Source: Casp-actino8 sp964614655 (lineage in GTDB: Bacteria; Actinomycetota; Acidimicrobiia; Acidimicrobiales; Ilumatobacteraceae). Taken from it: a DNA stretch of 64,000 bases. A model generated the notes under the pieces. It was not told where the DNA came from. It did no database searches and was given only the letters and a program-made list of their open reading frames with translations. Shown here one piece after another: positions 22,588 to 31,369 of this stretch. Location: NCBI GenBank assembly GCA_964614655.1, contig CAZTPF010000004.1:38955-102954 (forward strand), read 5' to 3'. Made by a program: the position numbers and the translations under genes. Position 1 is the first letter of the stretch, and every line of letters starts with the position of its first letter.

Positions 22588-23453
22588 CCCGCGACTTCTC
22601 GTCCATCGGCATCATCGAGACGATGATGGGATTCCCCGATCCGGATCCCCGTCGGCTCTACGAGTTCTTCCGGGGCAACATCAAGGAACAGTCGAGCAAG
22701 GAGACGATGTTCCCGGTCGAGTACCTCTTCAAGCACAACGTGCCCGGAGCTCTCGACGAAGACCTCGATCCGGTCGAGGTGGCGTTGGCGACGATGGATC
22801 ACTTCGGTATCGAGCGCTCGATGATCGGCGTCGAAGGAGAACCCGGGTCCCGAGCCATTCGCGACTTCCCGGAGCGTTTCATCGCGTCGTGCAGTGCCGA
22901 CGCCAACAACGGTGTCGACGAGGTCCGCAAGATTCGACGACTTCACGAAGAGGTCGGGCTGAAGGCCGTCGGAACGTTTCCGGCCGGCTGCACCCCTCAG
23001 GTCCCGATCGATCACGCGCGGTGGTACCCGATCTATTCGGTCTGCGCCGAACTCGGCATTCCGATCTTCGTCTGCGCCGGTATTCCGGGTCCGCGCGTAC
23101 CGAGCATGTGCCAGCACGTCGAGATGCTCGACGTCGTCTGCTACGACTTCCCCGAGCTCGACATCGTCACCCGTCACGGCTGTCAGCCCTGGACCGAGTT
23201 GATGGTGAAGTTGATGCTCAAGTGGCCCAATCTCTACTACTCGACGTCGGCCTTCGCTCCCAAGCACTACGACCCTCGTATCATCGAGTACGCCAACACC
23301 CGCGGCGCCGACCGCATCATCTACGCCGGGTACTGGCCGATGGGCCTGACCTACGAACGGATCTTCGGCGACATGCCGCACGTGCCCTTCAAGGACGAGG
23401 TCTGGCCGAAGTTCTTGCGCGAGAACGCGTTACGCGTTCTCCGGTTGAACTGA
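22584..23453 (+). CDS. Amidohydrolase-family protein
   Basis: 289 residues, a second amidohydrolase 2-type barrel translationally coupled (ATGA) to the previous gene. It is shorter and has a degraded metal site: the start lacks a D-x-H and the usual terminal Asp position reads RIIYAGYWPMG. It begins IGIIETMMGFPDPD and continues with a MDHFGIERSMIG segment. It may be a non-catalytic partner or a divergent decarboxylase of the first; joint function is inferred from the overlap. The stop shares the palindrome TGACGTCA with the stop of the convergent thioesterase. Confidence 0.65.
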   Translation: MTRDFSSIGIIETMMGFPDPDPRRLYEFFRGNIKEQSSKETMFPVEYLFKHNVPGALDEDLDPVEVALATMDHFGIERSMIGVEGEPGSRAIRDFPERFIASCSADANNGVDEVRKIRRLHEEVGLKAVGTFPAGCTPQVPIDHARWYPIYSVCAELGIPIFVCAGIPGPRVPSMCQHVEMLDVVCYDFPELDIVTRHGCQPWTELMVKLMLKWPNLYYSTSAFAPKHYDPRIIEYANTRGADRIIYAGYWPMGLTYERIFGDMPHVPFKDEVWPKFLRENALRVLRLN

Positions 23454-23455
23454 CG

Positions 23456-23935
23456 TCATCCGCCGTACGGACGGGACGGAACGAGGAAATACGTCAACGA
23501 GGCGCGGGCGATCGTCTTTCCCGAGTCGGCTCCGACGATCTCGGCGTCGCAGAAGACGAGCGATCGTCCACGTTTGACCACCCAGCCTTCGGCGACGGCT
23601 GTCTCTCCGACGAGTGCATTGAGATATTGAACGTGCATGTCGACGGTCGAGTATCCGACATCGGCTTCGAGGCCCGTTCCGATCGCCGGCACCACGACGA
23701 CGTCGAGAAGTGTTGCGATCGCTCCACCGTGGACGATTCCCATCGGCTGCTCGAGTTCGGGACGAAACGGCATCGACATGCGGCAGTAGTCCTGGCGAAC
23801 GTCGTCGACCACGATTCCGAGGAGTTGCGGGAAGTAGACCCGTTCCCAACGGCCGAACTTCTCCCATCGGGCGCGCGTCGCCGCATCGACAGGCGCGAAG
23901 AGTCGTGAACGAGGAGTGTCGACCGATGAATCCAT
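23456..23935 (-). CDS. PaaI-family thioesterase
   Basis: 159 residues, hotdog fold. IVHGGAIATLLDVVVVPA is the family helix with the catalytic Asp position, preceded by RMSMPFRPELEQPMG and followed by TVDMHVQYLNAL. Probable acyl-CoA thioesterase of unknown substrate. The start at 23935 is chosen for GAGAG upstream; an in-frame GTG at 23950 is an alternative. Convergent with the second amidohydrolase and divergent from the desaturase. Confidence 0.8.
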   Translation of the reverse strand: MDSSVDTPRSRLFAPVDAATRARWEKFGRWERVYFPQLLGIVVDDVRQDYCRMSMPFRPELEQPMGIVHGGAIATLLDVVVVPAIGTGLEADVGYSTVDMHVQYLNALVGETAVAEGWVVKRGRSLVFCDAEIVGADSGKTIARASLTYFLVPSRPYGG

Positions 23936-23974
23936 GGCGTACTCTCGCACATTCGTCGATTCGGCCGCCGATGC

Positions 23975-23980
23975 TAGGTT
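23975..23980 (+). promoter_or_regulatory. Leaderless -10 element of the desaturase gene
   Basis: TAGGTT, 6 bases before the ATG at 23987. Confidence 0.5.
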
Positions 23981-23986
23981 TCGATC

Positions 23987-24715
23987 ATGGTGATGCTCAT
24001 CTCAGCAGTCGTCGCCGGATTCGCCACGACGATGCTGGCGAATCTCGTCACGACCGTCTACCTGCACCGCTCGCTGTCGCATCGCGCTCTCGTGTTGGCC
24101 GGACCGGTGCGCGCCACCTGCCGGGTACTCGTCTGGGTCTCGACCGGCATACGCCCGCGCCAGTGGGTCGCCGTGCATCGAAAGCATCATGCATACACCG
24201 ACGTCGACGGTGATCCCCACTCCCCCGTCCTTCTCGGCTGGCGTCGCGTCCAGTGGACCAACGTCGCCTTGTATCGCCGTGCCGTGCGGCAACCCGGCCT
24301 CGTCGAGAAGTACGCGCGAGACCTTCCCGCCGATCGCTGGGACCGGTGGCTGTTCGACCGCTCCTTGGTCGGACTGGCGATCGGGATCGCTCTTCTCGTC
24401 GTCGTGGTCGGTCCCTGGGCCGGATTGTTGGCTGCCGTGATCCACACCAATCTGTATCTCGCGACGTCGGCGGCGGTGAACGGTATGGGCCACCACTTCG
24501 GTCGTCGTCCGTATCCGAACGGGGCCGGCAACCTTCAATGGTTGGCCTTTCTCACCGCAGGTGAAGGGCTGCACAACAATCATCACGCCGCACCGACGTC
24601 GGCTCGCCTCTCGCACCGGTGGTTCGAGATCGACTTCGGTTGGTGGGCGATCCGCGTGCTCACCTGGTTCCGTCTGGCTCGGGTGCGGCTCGTCGGCCGG
24701 ACTGTGGGCATCTGA
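23987..24715 (+). CDS. Membrane fatty-acid desaturase
   Basis: 242 residues, integral membrane protein. The three histidine boxes of delta-9-type desaturases are present: HRSLSH, HRKHHAYTD and HNNHH (in GLHNNHHAAP), which hold the di-iron centre. It introduces double bonds into acyl-CoA or acyl lipids to control membrane fluidity. It is shorter than eukaryotic relatives and lacks a fused cytochrome b5, as usual in bacteria; the electron donor is elsewhere. The leaderless -10 lies 6 bases upstream; the next gene follows after 11 bases. Confidence 0.85.
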   Translation: MVMLISAVVAGFATTMLANLVTTVYLHRSLSHRALVLAGPVRATCRVLVWVSTGIRPRQWVAVHRKHHAYTDVDGDPHSPVLLGWRRVQWTNVALYRRAVRQPGLVEKYARDLPADRWDRWLFDRSLVGLAIGIALLVVVVGPWAGLLAAVIHTNLYLATSAAVNGMGHHFGRRPYPNGAGNLQWLAFLTAGEGLHNNHHAAPTSARLSHRWFEIDFGWWAIRVLTWFRLARVRLVGRTVGI

Positions 24716-24726
24716 TCGGCTCCGAT

Positions 24727-25122
24727 ATGCAGATCGTCTCCGCACTCTTCGTCGAGAACTTCCAGCTCCGGTCGGCCCCCGGACCGAGCACCCGACTCGA
24801 CATCACGGGTGCCATGTTCTCGATGGCGTCACCAGGGCCGGTACCTGTCACCATCGACCCTCACCTCGTCGCACTGGTCCATTGCCCGCCCGACGGTTCC
24901 GGCTCCGGCGTCTTCGAGGTCGTCTTCCGACGGGGACTCGACGAGGACAGCGAGCAGGTCGCCCGCAACGTGAGTCCTTTCACGGTCGAGCCGGGCAAGT
25001 TCACCTATCGACTGGTCAAGGGTGAACTCGAGTTCGACGACTACGGAACCGTCTACGCGCACTGCCGAGTCGATCGGGGTCCGTGGACCGTCGTGCCGTT
25101 CACACTTCTTCCCCCGGTGTGA
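24727..25122 (+). CDS. Small beta-rich protein (DUF6941-like, tentative)
   Basis: 131 residues. The sequence begins MQIVSALFVENFQLRSAPG and continues with alternating strands (LDITGAMFSM, PHLVALVHCPPDG, VFEVVFRRGL). The start and strand pattern recall the DUF6941 family of small actinobacterial proteins, whose function is unknown; this assignment is from memory and uncertain. It follows the desaturase by 11 bases and may share its transcript. Confidence 0.5.
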   Translation: MQIVSALFVENFQLRSAPGPSTRLDITGAMFSMASPGPVPVTIDPHLVALVHCPPDGSGSGVFEVVFRRGLDEDSEQVARNVSPFTVEPGKFTYRLVKGELEFDDYGTVYAHCRVDRGPWTVVPFTLLPPV

Positions 25123-25147
25123 GCCGGGTCGCTCGAAGCAGACGAAG

Positions 25148-25153
25148 TACAGT
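25148..25153 (+). promoter_or_regulatory. Leaderless -10 element of the transketolase gene
   Basis: TACAGT, 6 bases before the GTG at 25160, which selects that start over frames opening further upstream. Confidence 0.5.
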
Positions 25154-25159
25154 CGGCTC

Positions 25160-27124
25160 GTGACCGATTCGCCCCGCCTCTCCCCGGAGATCGATCGGGC
25201 CGCCGTGTCGCTCGTTCGCGGACTGGCCATGGACGCGCCCCTCGCGGCCAAGAGCGGCCATCAGGGAACGGCCATGGCTCTCGCTCCTCTCGGACACGTC
25301 CTCTTCTCACGGGTGTTGAAGGCCGATCCCGCCGATCCGAATTGGTTCGATCGCGATCGTTTCGTGTTGTCGGCCGGTCACGCGTCGATCCTCCAGTACG
25401 CACTGCTCTTCTTGCAGGGATCCGGTGTGGAGATGGACGACTTGCGAGCCTTCCGTCAGTGGGGGTCGCGTACGCCGGGTCATCCCGAGCGCGGCCACAC
25501 ACCGGGCGTGGAAGTCACGACCGGTCCGCTTGGACAAGGTCTGGCCAACGCCGTCGGGCTCGCGCTCGCCGAGCGACACCTGAGGGCGCGCCTCGGTGCC
25601 GACCTCGTCGATCATCACACCTGGGTGATCGCCGGGGACGGATGCCTGATGGAAGGAGTCAGCCACGAGGCGGCCTCCTTCGCCGGCCACCAGCGACTCG
25701 GACGACTGATCGTCGTCTTCGACGACAATCACATCACCATCGACGGCCGCACCGATCTCACGTGCTCCGACGACGTGCCGGCCCGTTTCTCGTCCTACGG
25801 GTGGTCGGTCACCGAACTCGGCGAGATCGCCGACGACCTCGACGCCCTCGAGTCGGCGTTGCTCGCCGCGCGCGACTCCGACGACGATCGTCCGAAACTT
25901 CTCGTTCTCCGGACGCGAGTCGCGAGTCCGTCGCCCGACTGGACCGACAAACACGAGGCGCACGGCAATCCGTTCACCGCCGACCACGTGACCCGTACGA
26001 AGCAGGCCATGGGGATCCCCGACGAACCGTTCTGGGCGCCGTCCGACGTCGTGGACACCTGTCGATCTCACGCCCGACGCGGATCGGCGCGCCGTGCCGA
26101 ATGGCAGACCCGGTACGAGAAGTCCGAGCACAAAGAGTTGCTCGACCGCCTCCTCGATTCTCGAGGCGCAGTCGCCGACGCGTCGTTGCCGTCGTTCGAC
26201 ACCGGCGAGCAGATCGCCACGCGAGTGGCCGTACAGAAGGTCTTCGACTCGTTGATCGACGTCTGCCCCGATCTGGTGGCCGGTGCCGCCGATCTCACCG
26301 GGAACACCGGAGCCAAGTTGTCGGGTCAGGTCGGCATGTCGGCGTCGTCACCCGAGGGTCGACAGATCTTCTACGGGGTGCGTGAGCACGCGATGGGATC
26401 GATCATGGTGGGTCTGGCCTCCCATGGCGGTGTTCTGCCCGTCGGTGGGACGTTCTTCGTCTTCTTCGACTACATGAAGCCTCCGGTTCGCCTGGCCGCC
26501 TTGTCCGGTGTGCGGTGCATCTTCGTGTTCAGCCACGATTCGGTCGGTGTGGGCGAAGACGGTCCCACTCACCAGCCGATCGAACACTTGGCGGCTCTTC
26601 GTTCCATTCCCGATCTGCAGGTGATCCGTCCGGCCGACGCCAACGAAACGGTGGCGGCTGTGCGGGCGGCGGTCCTGCACGACGGCCCGACCGCGCTGGT
26701 GTTGAGTCGGCAGAACCTTCCCGTCGTGAGCGACGGCTCGGCCGTCGAACGGGGTGCCGGAATCCTGCGCGACGGGAACGAGGCCGTGGTGGTTGCCACC
26801 GGGAGCGAAGTCTCGATCGCGCTCGATGCCGCCGCACGACTGTCGGCCGACGGAATCTCGTGCCGGGTGGTCTCGATGCCTTCGTGGGACCGCTTCGAGT
26901 CCTCGTGCCAGCGCGATCCGACGTTGGCCGAGTCGGTACTCCCATCCGGTCTTCCCACGGTGTCCATCGAGGCCGGCTCGACCTTGGGTTGGGCCAAGTA
27001 CGCCGACGTCACTCTCGGAATCGATCGCTTCGGCGCCAGCGCTCCGGGCGGAGTGGCCCTGACCGAACTGGGCATGACACCCGACGCCGTCGTCGCGGCG
27101 GTTCGCGAACTGATCGGTCGCTGA
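25160..27124 (+). CDS. tkt: Transketolase
   Basis: 654 residues. The thiamine diphosphate motif GDGCLMEGVSHEAASF ending in DDNHITIDG is clear (about residues 160-195), with SGHQGTAMALAPLGHVL near the start and a second-half GVREHAMGSIMVGLA that contacts the cofactor. It transfers two-carbon units between sugar phosphates in the non-oxidative pentose phosphate pathway. The start at the GTG is set by the -10 at 25148. Transaldolase follows after 4 bases, forming a tkt-tal pair as in many Actinobacteria. Confidence 0.95.
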   Translation: MTDSPRLSPEIDRAAVSLVRGLAMDAPLAAKSGHQGTAMALAPLGHVLFSRVLKADPADPNWFDRDRFVLSAGHASILQYALLFLQGSGVEMDDLRAFRQWGSRTPGHPERGHTPGVEVTTGPLGQGLANAVGLALAERHLRARLGADLVDHHTWVIAGDGCLMEGVSHEAASFAGHQRLGRLIVVFDDNHITIDGRTDLTCSDDVPARFSSYGWSVTELGEIADDLDALESALLAARDSDDDRPKLLVLRTRVASPSPDWTDKHEAHGNPFTADHVTRTKQAMGIPDEPFWAPSDVVDTCRSHARRGSARRAEWQTRYEKSEHKELLDRLLDSRGAVADASLPSFDTGEQIATRVAVQKVFDSLIDVCPDLVAGAADLTGNTGAKLSGQVGMSASSPEGRQIFYGVREHAMGSIMVGLASHGGVLPVGGTFFVFFDYMKPPVRLAALSGVRCIFVFSHDSVGVGEDGPTHQPIEHLAALRSIPDLQVIRPADANETVAAVRAAVLHDGPTALVLSRQNLPVVSDGSAVERGAGILRDGNEAVVVATGSEVSIALDAAARLSADGISCRVVSMPSWDRFESSCQRDPTLAESVLPSGLPTVSIEAGSTLGWAKYADVTLGIDRFGASAPGGVALTELGMTPDAVVAAVRELIGR

Positions 27125-27128
27125 CGTC

Positions 27129-28235
27129 GTGTCCGAACGCCTGCAGCAGTTGTTCGACGACTGCGGCCAGAGTCCCTGGCTCGACAACTTGAAGCGCGAT
27201 CTTCTCCTGTCCGGCGAGCTCGAGCGTTTGCGGGACTCGGGGGTGCGCGGGCTCACGTCCAATCCGACGATCTTCCAGAAGGCCATTCAGGGATCCGATT
27301 CGTACGACTCCCAGTTCCGAGAACTTCTTCGGATCGGATCCTCGATCGACGAGTGCTATTGGCGACTCGTGCTCACCGACATCCTCGGGGCTCTCGACGT
27401 GTTCGCGCCTCTTCACGAGCGGAGTCACGGACTCGACGGTTACGTGAGTCTCGAAGTCGATCCTCATCTCTCCGGAGACGCCGACGGCACCTTGGCGAGT
27501 GCCCTGAAGATATGGGACGAGGTGGATCGGGCGAATCTGATGGTCAAGATTCCCGGCACCGAAGCCGGACTTCCCGCAGTACGGGCGGCCATCGCCCGTG
27601 GAGTGAACGTCAACGTGACTCTGATCTTCGGACTCGATCGGTACCAAGCGGTGATGGACGCCTACCTGTCCGGTCTGGAGGATCGATTGGCAGCCGGGCA
27701 GTCGGTCGACGGCATCGCGAGTGTGGCGTCGTTCTTCGTGAGTCGAGTCGACACCGAGATCGACGCCCGACTGGCAGTCATCGGAACCGGAGACGCCCTC
27801 GAGCTTCGGGGACGGTCGGCGGTGGCGCAGGCGCAGCTCGCCTACGACGCGTTCCGTCGAACCTTCGCCGGTGATCGCTGGAACCGACTTCGAGACGCCG
27901 GAGCCGCGGTTCAACGTCCGCTCTGGGCTTCGACGAGCACCAAGAACCCCGACTATCCCGACACCTTGTATGTCGACGAGTTGATCGGCCCCGACACCGT
28001 GAACACGCTCCCCGACGCAACTCTGGAAGCCTTCGCCGATCACGGCACTCCGGCGCGTACCGTTGACCGCGACATCGACGAGGCCCGGCGTGTCTGGTCG
28101 GGCCTGCGCCAGGTCGGAGTCGACGTCGACGACGTCGCCGACAAGTTGGAACGTGAGGGTGTGGCCTCGTTCGTGGCGAGTCACGACGATCTGCTCGCCG
28201 CGTTGGCTCGCAAAGCCGACTCCTGGTCGACCTGA
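27129..28235 (+). CDS. tal: Transaldolase
   Basis: 368 residues, actinobacterial TalB length. The Schiff-base lysine lies in LMVKIPGTEAGLPAV (about residue 140), with the N-terminal SWLDNLKRDLL-like helix and GLTSNPTIFQKAI (family motif). It exchanges three-carbon units between sedoheptulose-7-phosphate and glyceraldehyde-3-phosphate. Pairs with transketolase four bases upstream. The stop codon is directly joined to the stop of the convergent 28236 gene (TGATCA). Confidence 0.93.
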   Translation: MSERLQQLFDDCGQSPWLDNLKRDLLLSGELERLRDSGVRGLTSNPTIFQKAIQGSDSYDSQFRELLRIGSSIDECYWRLVLTDILGALDVFAPLHERSHGLDGYVSLEVDPHLSGDADGTLASALKIWDEVDRANLMVKIPGTEAGLPAVRAAIARGVNVNVTLIFGLDRYQAVMDAYLSGLEDRLAAGQSVDGIASVASFFVSRVDTEIDARLAVIGTGDALELRGRSAVAQAQLAYDAFRRTFAGDRWNRLRDAGAAVQRPLWASTSTKNPDYPDTLYVDELIGPDTVNTLPDATLEAFADHGTPARTVDRDIDEARRVWSGLRQVGVDVDDVADKLEREGVASFVASHDDLLAALARKADSWST

Positions 28236-28445
28236 TCAGTCCTCTCTCGGCACCTCGACGAGAAGGCGGCTGGCTTTTTCCAGAGCCCGCCTCGCCTGAG
28301 TGATCGACTTGTCGACGGCCGGTCGTGAGCGCCCCTCGCGTTGGGCTTCGCGCAGAACGTCGAACGAGATCTCGTCGAGTGACTCGCTCAGGCGATCGAT
28401 CTCGGACGCGATCTCGGCGAGTCGTTCGCTGGTCGAATCTCTCAT
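28236..28445 (-). CDS. Small helical protein, unknown
   Basis: 69 residues, no known family. The whole chain is charged and heptad-like (SERLAEIASEIDRLSESLDE, then KSITQARRALEKASRL), probably one or two coiled helices. The ATG at 28445 overlaps the stop of glcF by four bases (ATGA), so it is translationally coupled to that gene and could be an accessory partner of the oxidase; this is inference from position. Confidence 0.6.
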   Translation of the reverse strand: MRDSTSERLAEIASEIDRLSESLDEISFDVLREAQREGRSRPAVDKSITQARRALEKASRLLVEVPRED

Positions 28446-29620
28446 CGGTTCTCCTGTCGTCGTCGGGCCGCGGCCACGAGTTGGATCGGGTGGACGACCG
28501 TGAGTCCGGCCGCCGCCAAATGTTGTGCGCAGCCGGGATTTGCCGAGGCGATCACGAGCGTTCCATCGGGATCGACGCTCCGAATCGCCTCCAACTTTCT
28601 TTCCCGGATCCGGCTGGCCAGGTCGGGCTGGAGCAACGAATAGGCGCCGCCGGCTCCGCAACAGAGGCCGTCGTCACCGATCTCGACCACGTCGACGACC
28701 CGTTCGAGAACTCTGCGCACCGACAGGTGCACTCGCTGGACGTGGCGGAGATGGCACGGATCCTGCAGCACGACTCGCTGCCGAGCCCTCTGGTTGCGAT
28801 CCAGGTCGTCGAGATCCAGGTCGTCGAGATGTTGCTCGAGCCATTCGTGCACGTCGACCACGCGCGCTGAGAAACGTCGGGCCTCGGCGGTGTCGAGCAG
28901 TCGCCCGTAATCCTTCAATGCCGCGCCGCAACCGGCCGAGTCGACGACGATCGGCTGTTCGCCGGGAAACGAGGCCATGGTGTGGACGGCGCGCGCCACC
29001 GCACCCTCGTGCCAGCCGCTGTGAACGTGGAGGGCCCCGCAACAGTGACCCGATGCGGCGACTCCGATCGTGAAGCCGAGTGACTCGGCGACGTCGGCGA
29101 GGGCCTGATGAACGGGTCGGAACCACGAGTCCATGACGCAGCCGGTGAAGATCCACAGATCGGGATTCGACGACGTCGATCGCAGGCGCCGACCGAGGCG
29201 ACCCGGTAGTGGTCCGAGCCGCCGTGCCGTGACCCGTGACAGGCCGGGAAGCGCCGCCACACGGGTGGCACCGGCGATCAGGCGACGGCGAGTGAGCAGG
29301 CGCAGCCCGAGTCGCAACCAGAGCGGAACGGGTTCGTCGGATCGTCGGAGCCGAGTGGTCGCCTCCATCAGCTCGCCGTAGGGAACACCGCTCGGGCAGG
29401 CCGGTTCGCACCCACGGCACTGCACGCACGTGTCGAGTGCTTCGACGACGTCACCGTCGAAATCGAGAAGGTCGGCGTCGATCGCTCGCATGATCTCGAT
29501 CCGTCCGCGTGGAGATTTGCTCTCGTCACCGGTGACGCGAAAGGTCGGACAATGCGGAAGGCAGAGTCCGCAACCTACGCAACTGGCGAGTGCGTGGTCG
29601 CTCACGTCGAGTCGAGGCAC
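28442..29620 (-). CDS. glcF: Glycolate oxidase iron-sulfur subunit
   Basis: 392 residues. Two [4Fe-4S] motifs sit at the N-terminus: CVGCGLCLPHCP and CVQCRGCEPACPSG. The two CCG repeats of heterodisulfide-reductase-like subunits follow (GHCCGALHVHS and LCCGAGGAYSLL). With FAD subunits GlcD and GlcE it oxidises glycolate or a related 2-hydroxy acid and passes electrons to the chain. Here it is separated from glcD/glcE by the plus-strand gene at 29669. TACCGT lies 6 bases before the GTG start. Confidence 0.9.
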   Translation of the reverse strand: MPRLDVSDHALASCVGCGLCLPHCPTFRVTGDESKSPRGRIEIMRAIDADLLDFDGDVVEALDTCVQCRGCEPACPSGVPYGELMEATTRLRRSDEPVPLWLRLGLRLLTRRRLIAGATRVAALPGLSRVTARRLGPLPGRLGRRLRSTSSNPDLWIFTGCVMDSWFRPVHQALADVAESLGFTIGVAASGHCCGALHVHSGWHEGAVARAVHTMASFPGEQPIVVDSAGCGAALKDYGRLLDTAEARRFSARVVDVHEWLEQHLDDLDLDDLDRNQRARQRVVLQDPCHLRHVQRVHLSVRRVLERVVDVVEIGDDGLCCGAGGAYSLLQPDLASRIRERKLEAIRSVDPDGTLVIASANPGCAQHLAAAGLTVVHPIQLVAAARRRQENR

Positions 29621-29626
29621 CTCACC

Positions 29627-29632
29627 ACGGTA
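29627..29632 (-). promoter_or_regulatory. Leaderless -10 element of glcF
   Basis: TACCGT on the minus strand, 6 bases before the GTG at 29620. It lies 25 bases from the divergent -10 of the isomerase gene. Confidence 0.5.
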
Positions 29633-29656
29633 GTCGCCTCGTCTCGCGCCTCGTCC

Positions 29657-29662
29657 TACACT
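29657..29662 (+). promoter_or_regulatory. Leaderless -10 element of the isomerase-family gene
   Basis: TACACT, 6 bases before the ATG at 29669. Confidence 0.5.
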
Positions 29663-29668
29663 TCGGCC

Positions 29669-30424
29669 ATGAGCGAAAACGGACGCCGAGACGGAGTGGA
29701 GACGTTGAACGATCCGATGGGGTCGTTCGCCCGCGTCGCCGACGAATTGGTCGCATCGTTCGACGCCGATCTGTCGACGCCGGTCCCCGACTGTCCGGGT
29801 TGGACGACCCGAGATCTACTGGTGCACACCGGACGGGTGTACGCGGCGGTTTCCGCAGTCGTCGTGGCGCGCGCCACCGAACCCGTTCGACCCTCCCCCG
29901 ACGATTTGCTGCCCGAGGACGCGACGGCGGCACGGGCTCGGGAATGGTTTGCCGAGCGTCGAAGGGTCGTCGAGGAAGCCTTGCGCGACCTCGATCCGAC
30001 CACGCCGATCTGGACATGGTCCGACGATCGAACCGGGGCGTTCTATCGACGTCGTATGGTCCACGAGACTGCGGTTCATCTGGCCGATGTCGGTCGGGCC
30101 GTGGGCCGTCCGGTCACGATCGAGCGCGACGTCTGCGTCGACGGAATCGACGAGTACTTCGACGTCATGGTGCCCCGCTCCATCGCGTCGAAGTCGGTGC
30201 CGTCAGGATCGTTGCATCTGCACTGCACCGACGGGCCTGGCGAATGGCTCGCCGTTCCCGACGGTTCGCATGTGGTCGTCACCCGCGAACACGCCAAGGG
30301 TTCGGTGGCCTGGCGTGGGCCGGCGCAGTCACTGCTGTTGGCCGTCTGGGGGCGGGTCGACAGTGACCTCGACGTCGTCGGTGACGAGTCGATCTCGGCG
30401 GAGTGGCTGGCACTCGCTCCCTGA
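29669..30424 (+). CDS. Maleylpyruvate isomerase-family mycothiol-dependent enzyme
   Basis: 251 residues. The DinB/MDMPI fold shows in the N-terminal LVASFDADLSTPVPDCPGW followed by TTRDLLVHTGRVYAAV with a metal-binding His, and the second His-containing segment RRRMVHETAVHLADVG. Many members use mycothiol, the actinobacterial thiol, as cofactor; actual reaction unknown. It inserts between glcF and glcE/glcD on the opposite strand. Convergent with glcE. Confidence 0.8.
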   Translation: MSENGRRDGVETLNDPMGSFARVADELVASFDADLSTPVPDCPGWTTRDLLVHTGRVYAAVSAVVVARATEPVRPSPDDLLPEDATAARAREWFAERRRVVEEALRDLDPTTPIWTWSDDRTGAFYRRRMVHETAVHLADVGRAVGRPVTIERDVCVDGIDEYFDVMVPRSIASKSVPSGSLHLHCTDGPGEWLAVPDGSHVVVTREHAKGSVAWRGPAQSLLLAVWGRVDSDLDVVGDESISAEWLALAP

Positions 30425-30429
30425 TCGAC

Positions 30430-30451
30430 CGGCGAGCACCACGGTCGAGCT
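30430..30451. terminator. Weak stem-loop between convergent genes
   Basis: CGACCG...CGGTCG, 6-bp arms around about 10 bases, lies between the isomerase-family stop (30424) and the glcE stop (30452). No T-run follows, so termination is uncertain. Confidence 0.2.
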
Positions 30452-31363
30452 TCAGCGGTCGCTGAAGCGCCGCACTTGCGGGTTCAGACGGTGATCCGGA
30501 TCGAAGGCGAGTTCGAGTCTCCGGTGGACGTCGGGTGCCAGAACGGGACGCGCGGGTGCGGGGCGACGGCGATGGACGAGGCCGACACCGACCTCGACGA
30601 CGTCGCCGATCTCACCCGAGAGATCCAGTGCCGCATCGGGCGTGAGCGACCAACGGTGAGGTGGCAGCTCGGGCGGATCACACAGCCGAGCCGACAACGC
30701 CTCCACTTGTTCGTCGATGTCGAGCGGGTGACCCTCGAGGTGGATCCAGCAGCGAGATCCGTCCCACAGCACGCTCGTCGGCCGATAGAGCCGTCGTCGT
30801 ATTTCGGCGAGTCGTCGTCGATCCACGTGGTCGACCACCGACCACCGGGAAGCGAGGGACAGCGGACGGGTGCGGACGGTGACGTCGCCGAGAATTCCGA
30901 GGGTTCCGAGCGACCCGACGAGAACTCGTGCCAGATCGAAGCCGGTCACGTTCTTGACGGTCGGACCGCCGACGCGAATGGCCCGACCGCAGTGGTCGAC
31001 CAGAAGAGCCTCGAGGAGGACGTCGCGCAGTGGGCCTCGTCCGAGTCGGTGCACGTCGGACCAGCCTCGAGCCAAGGCTCCGCCGATCGTTCCGTGCCCG
31101 CCGATGTTCACGTCCTGACCGGCCTCGACGAGCACCGAGCGGAGTTCGTCGAGTGGTGTGCCGGCTCCGCATTTCACGATCATCTCGTCGGGTTGGAAGT
31201 CGAGGATTCCACTCGGAGCCGAGACGCGACGGTCGGCCACGACCGAGGTGGTTTCGTGGTCGAGGAGCGGACGGGTCCCGAGGCCGACGACGGCGAGACT
31301 CTCATTCGACGACTCGCGCACGCGTTCGGTCAGGTCGACGAGGTGCGAAGGAACGGTCGCCAT
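30452..31363 (-). CDS. glcE: Glycolate oxidase FAD-binding subunit
   Basis: 303 residues, shorter than GlcD and typical of GlcE. The PCMH FAD-binding domain is seen in VVGLGTRPLLDH, GHGTIGGALARGWSDVHRLG and ARVLVGSLGTLGILGDVTV. It lacks the large C-terminal domain of GlcD. It lies 6 bases downstream of glcD, so the two are co-transcribed, while glcF is apart at 28442. Confidence 0.85.
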   Translation of the reverse strand: MATVPSHLVDLTERVRESSNESLAVVGLGTRPLLDHETTSVVADRRVSAPSGILDFQPDEMIVKCGAGTPLDELRSVLVEAGQDVNIGGHGTIGGALARGWSDVHRLGRGPLRDVLLEALLVDHCGRAIRVGGPTVKNVTGFDLARVLVGSLGTLGILGDVTVRTRPLSLASRWSVVDHVDRRRLAEIRRRLYRPTSVLWDGSRCWIHLEGHPLDIDEQVEALSARLCDPPELPPHRWSLTPDAALDLSGEIGDVVEVGVGLVHRRRPAPARPVLAPDVHRRLELAFDPDHRLNPQVRRFSDR

Positions 31364-31369
31364 GTCGAA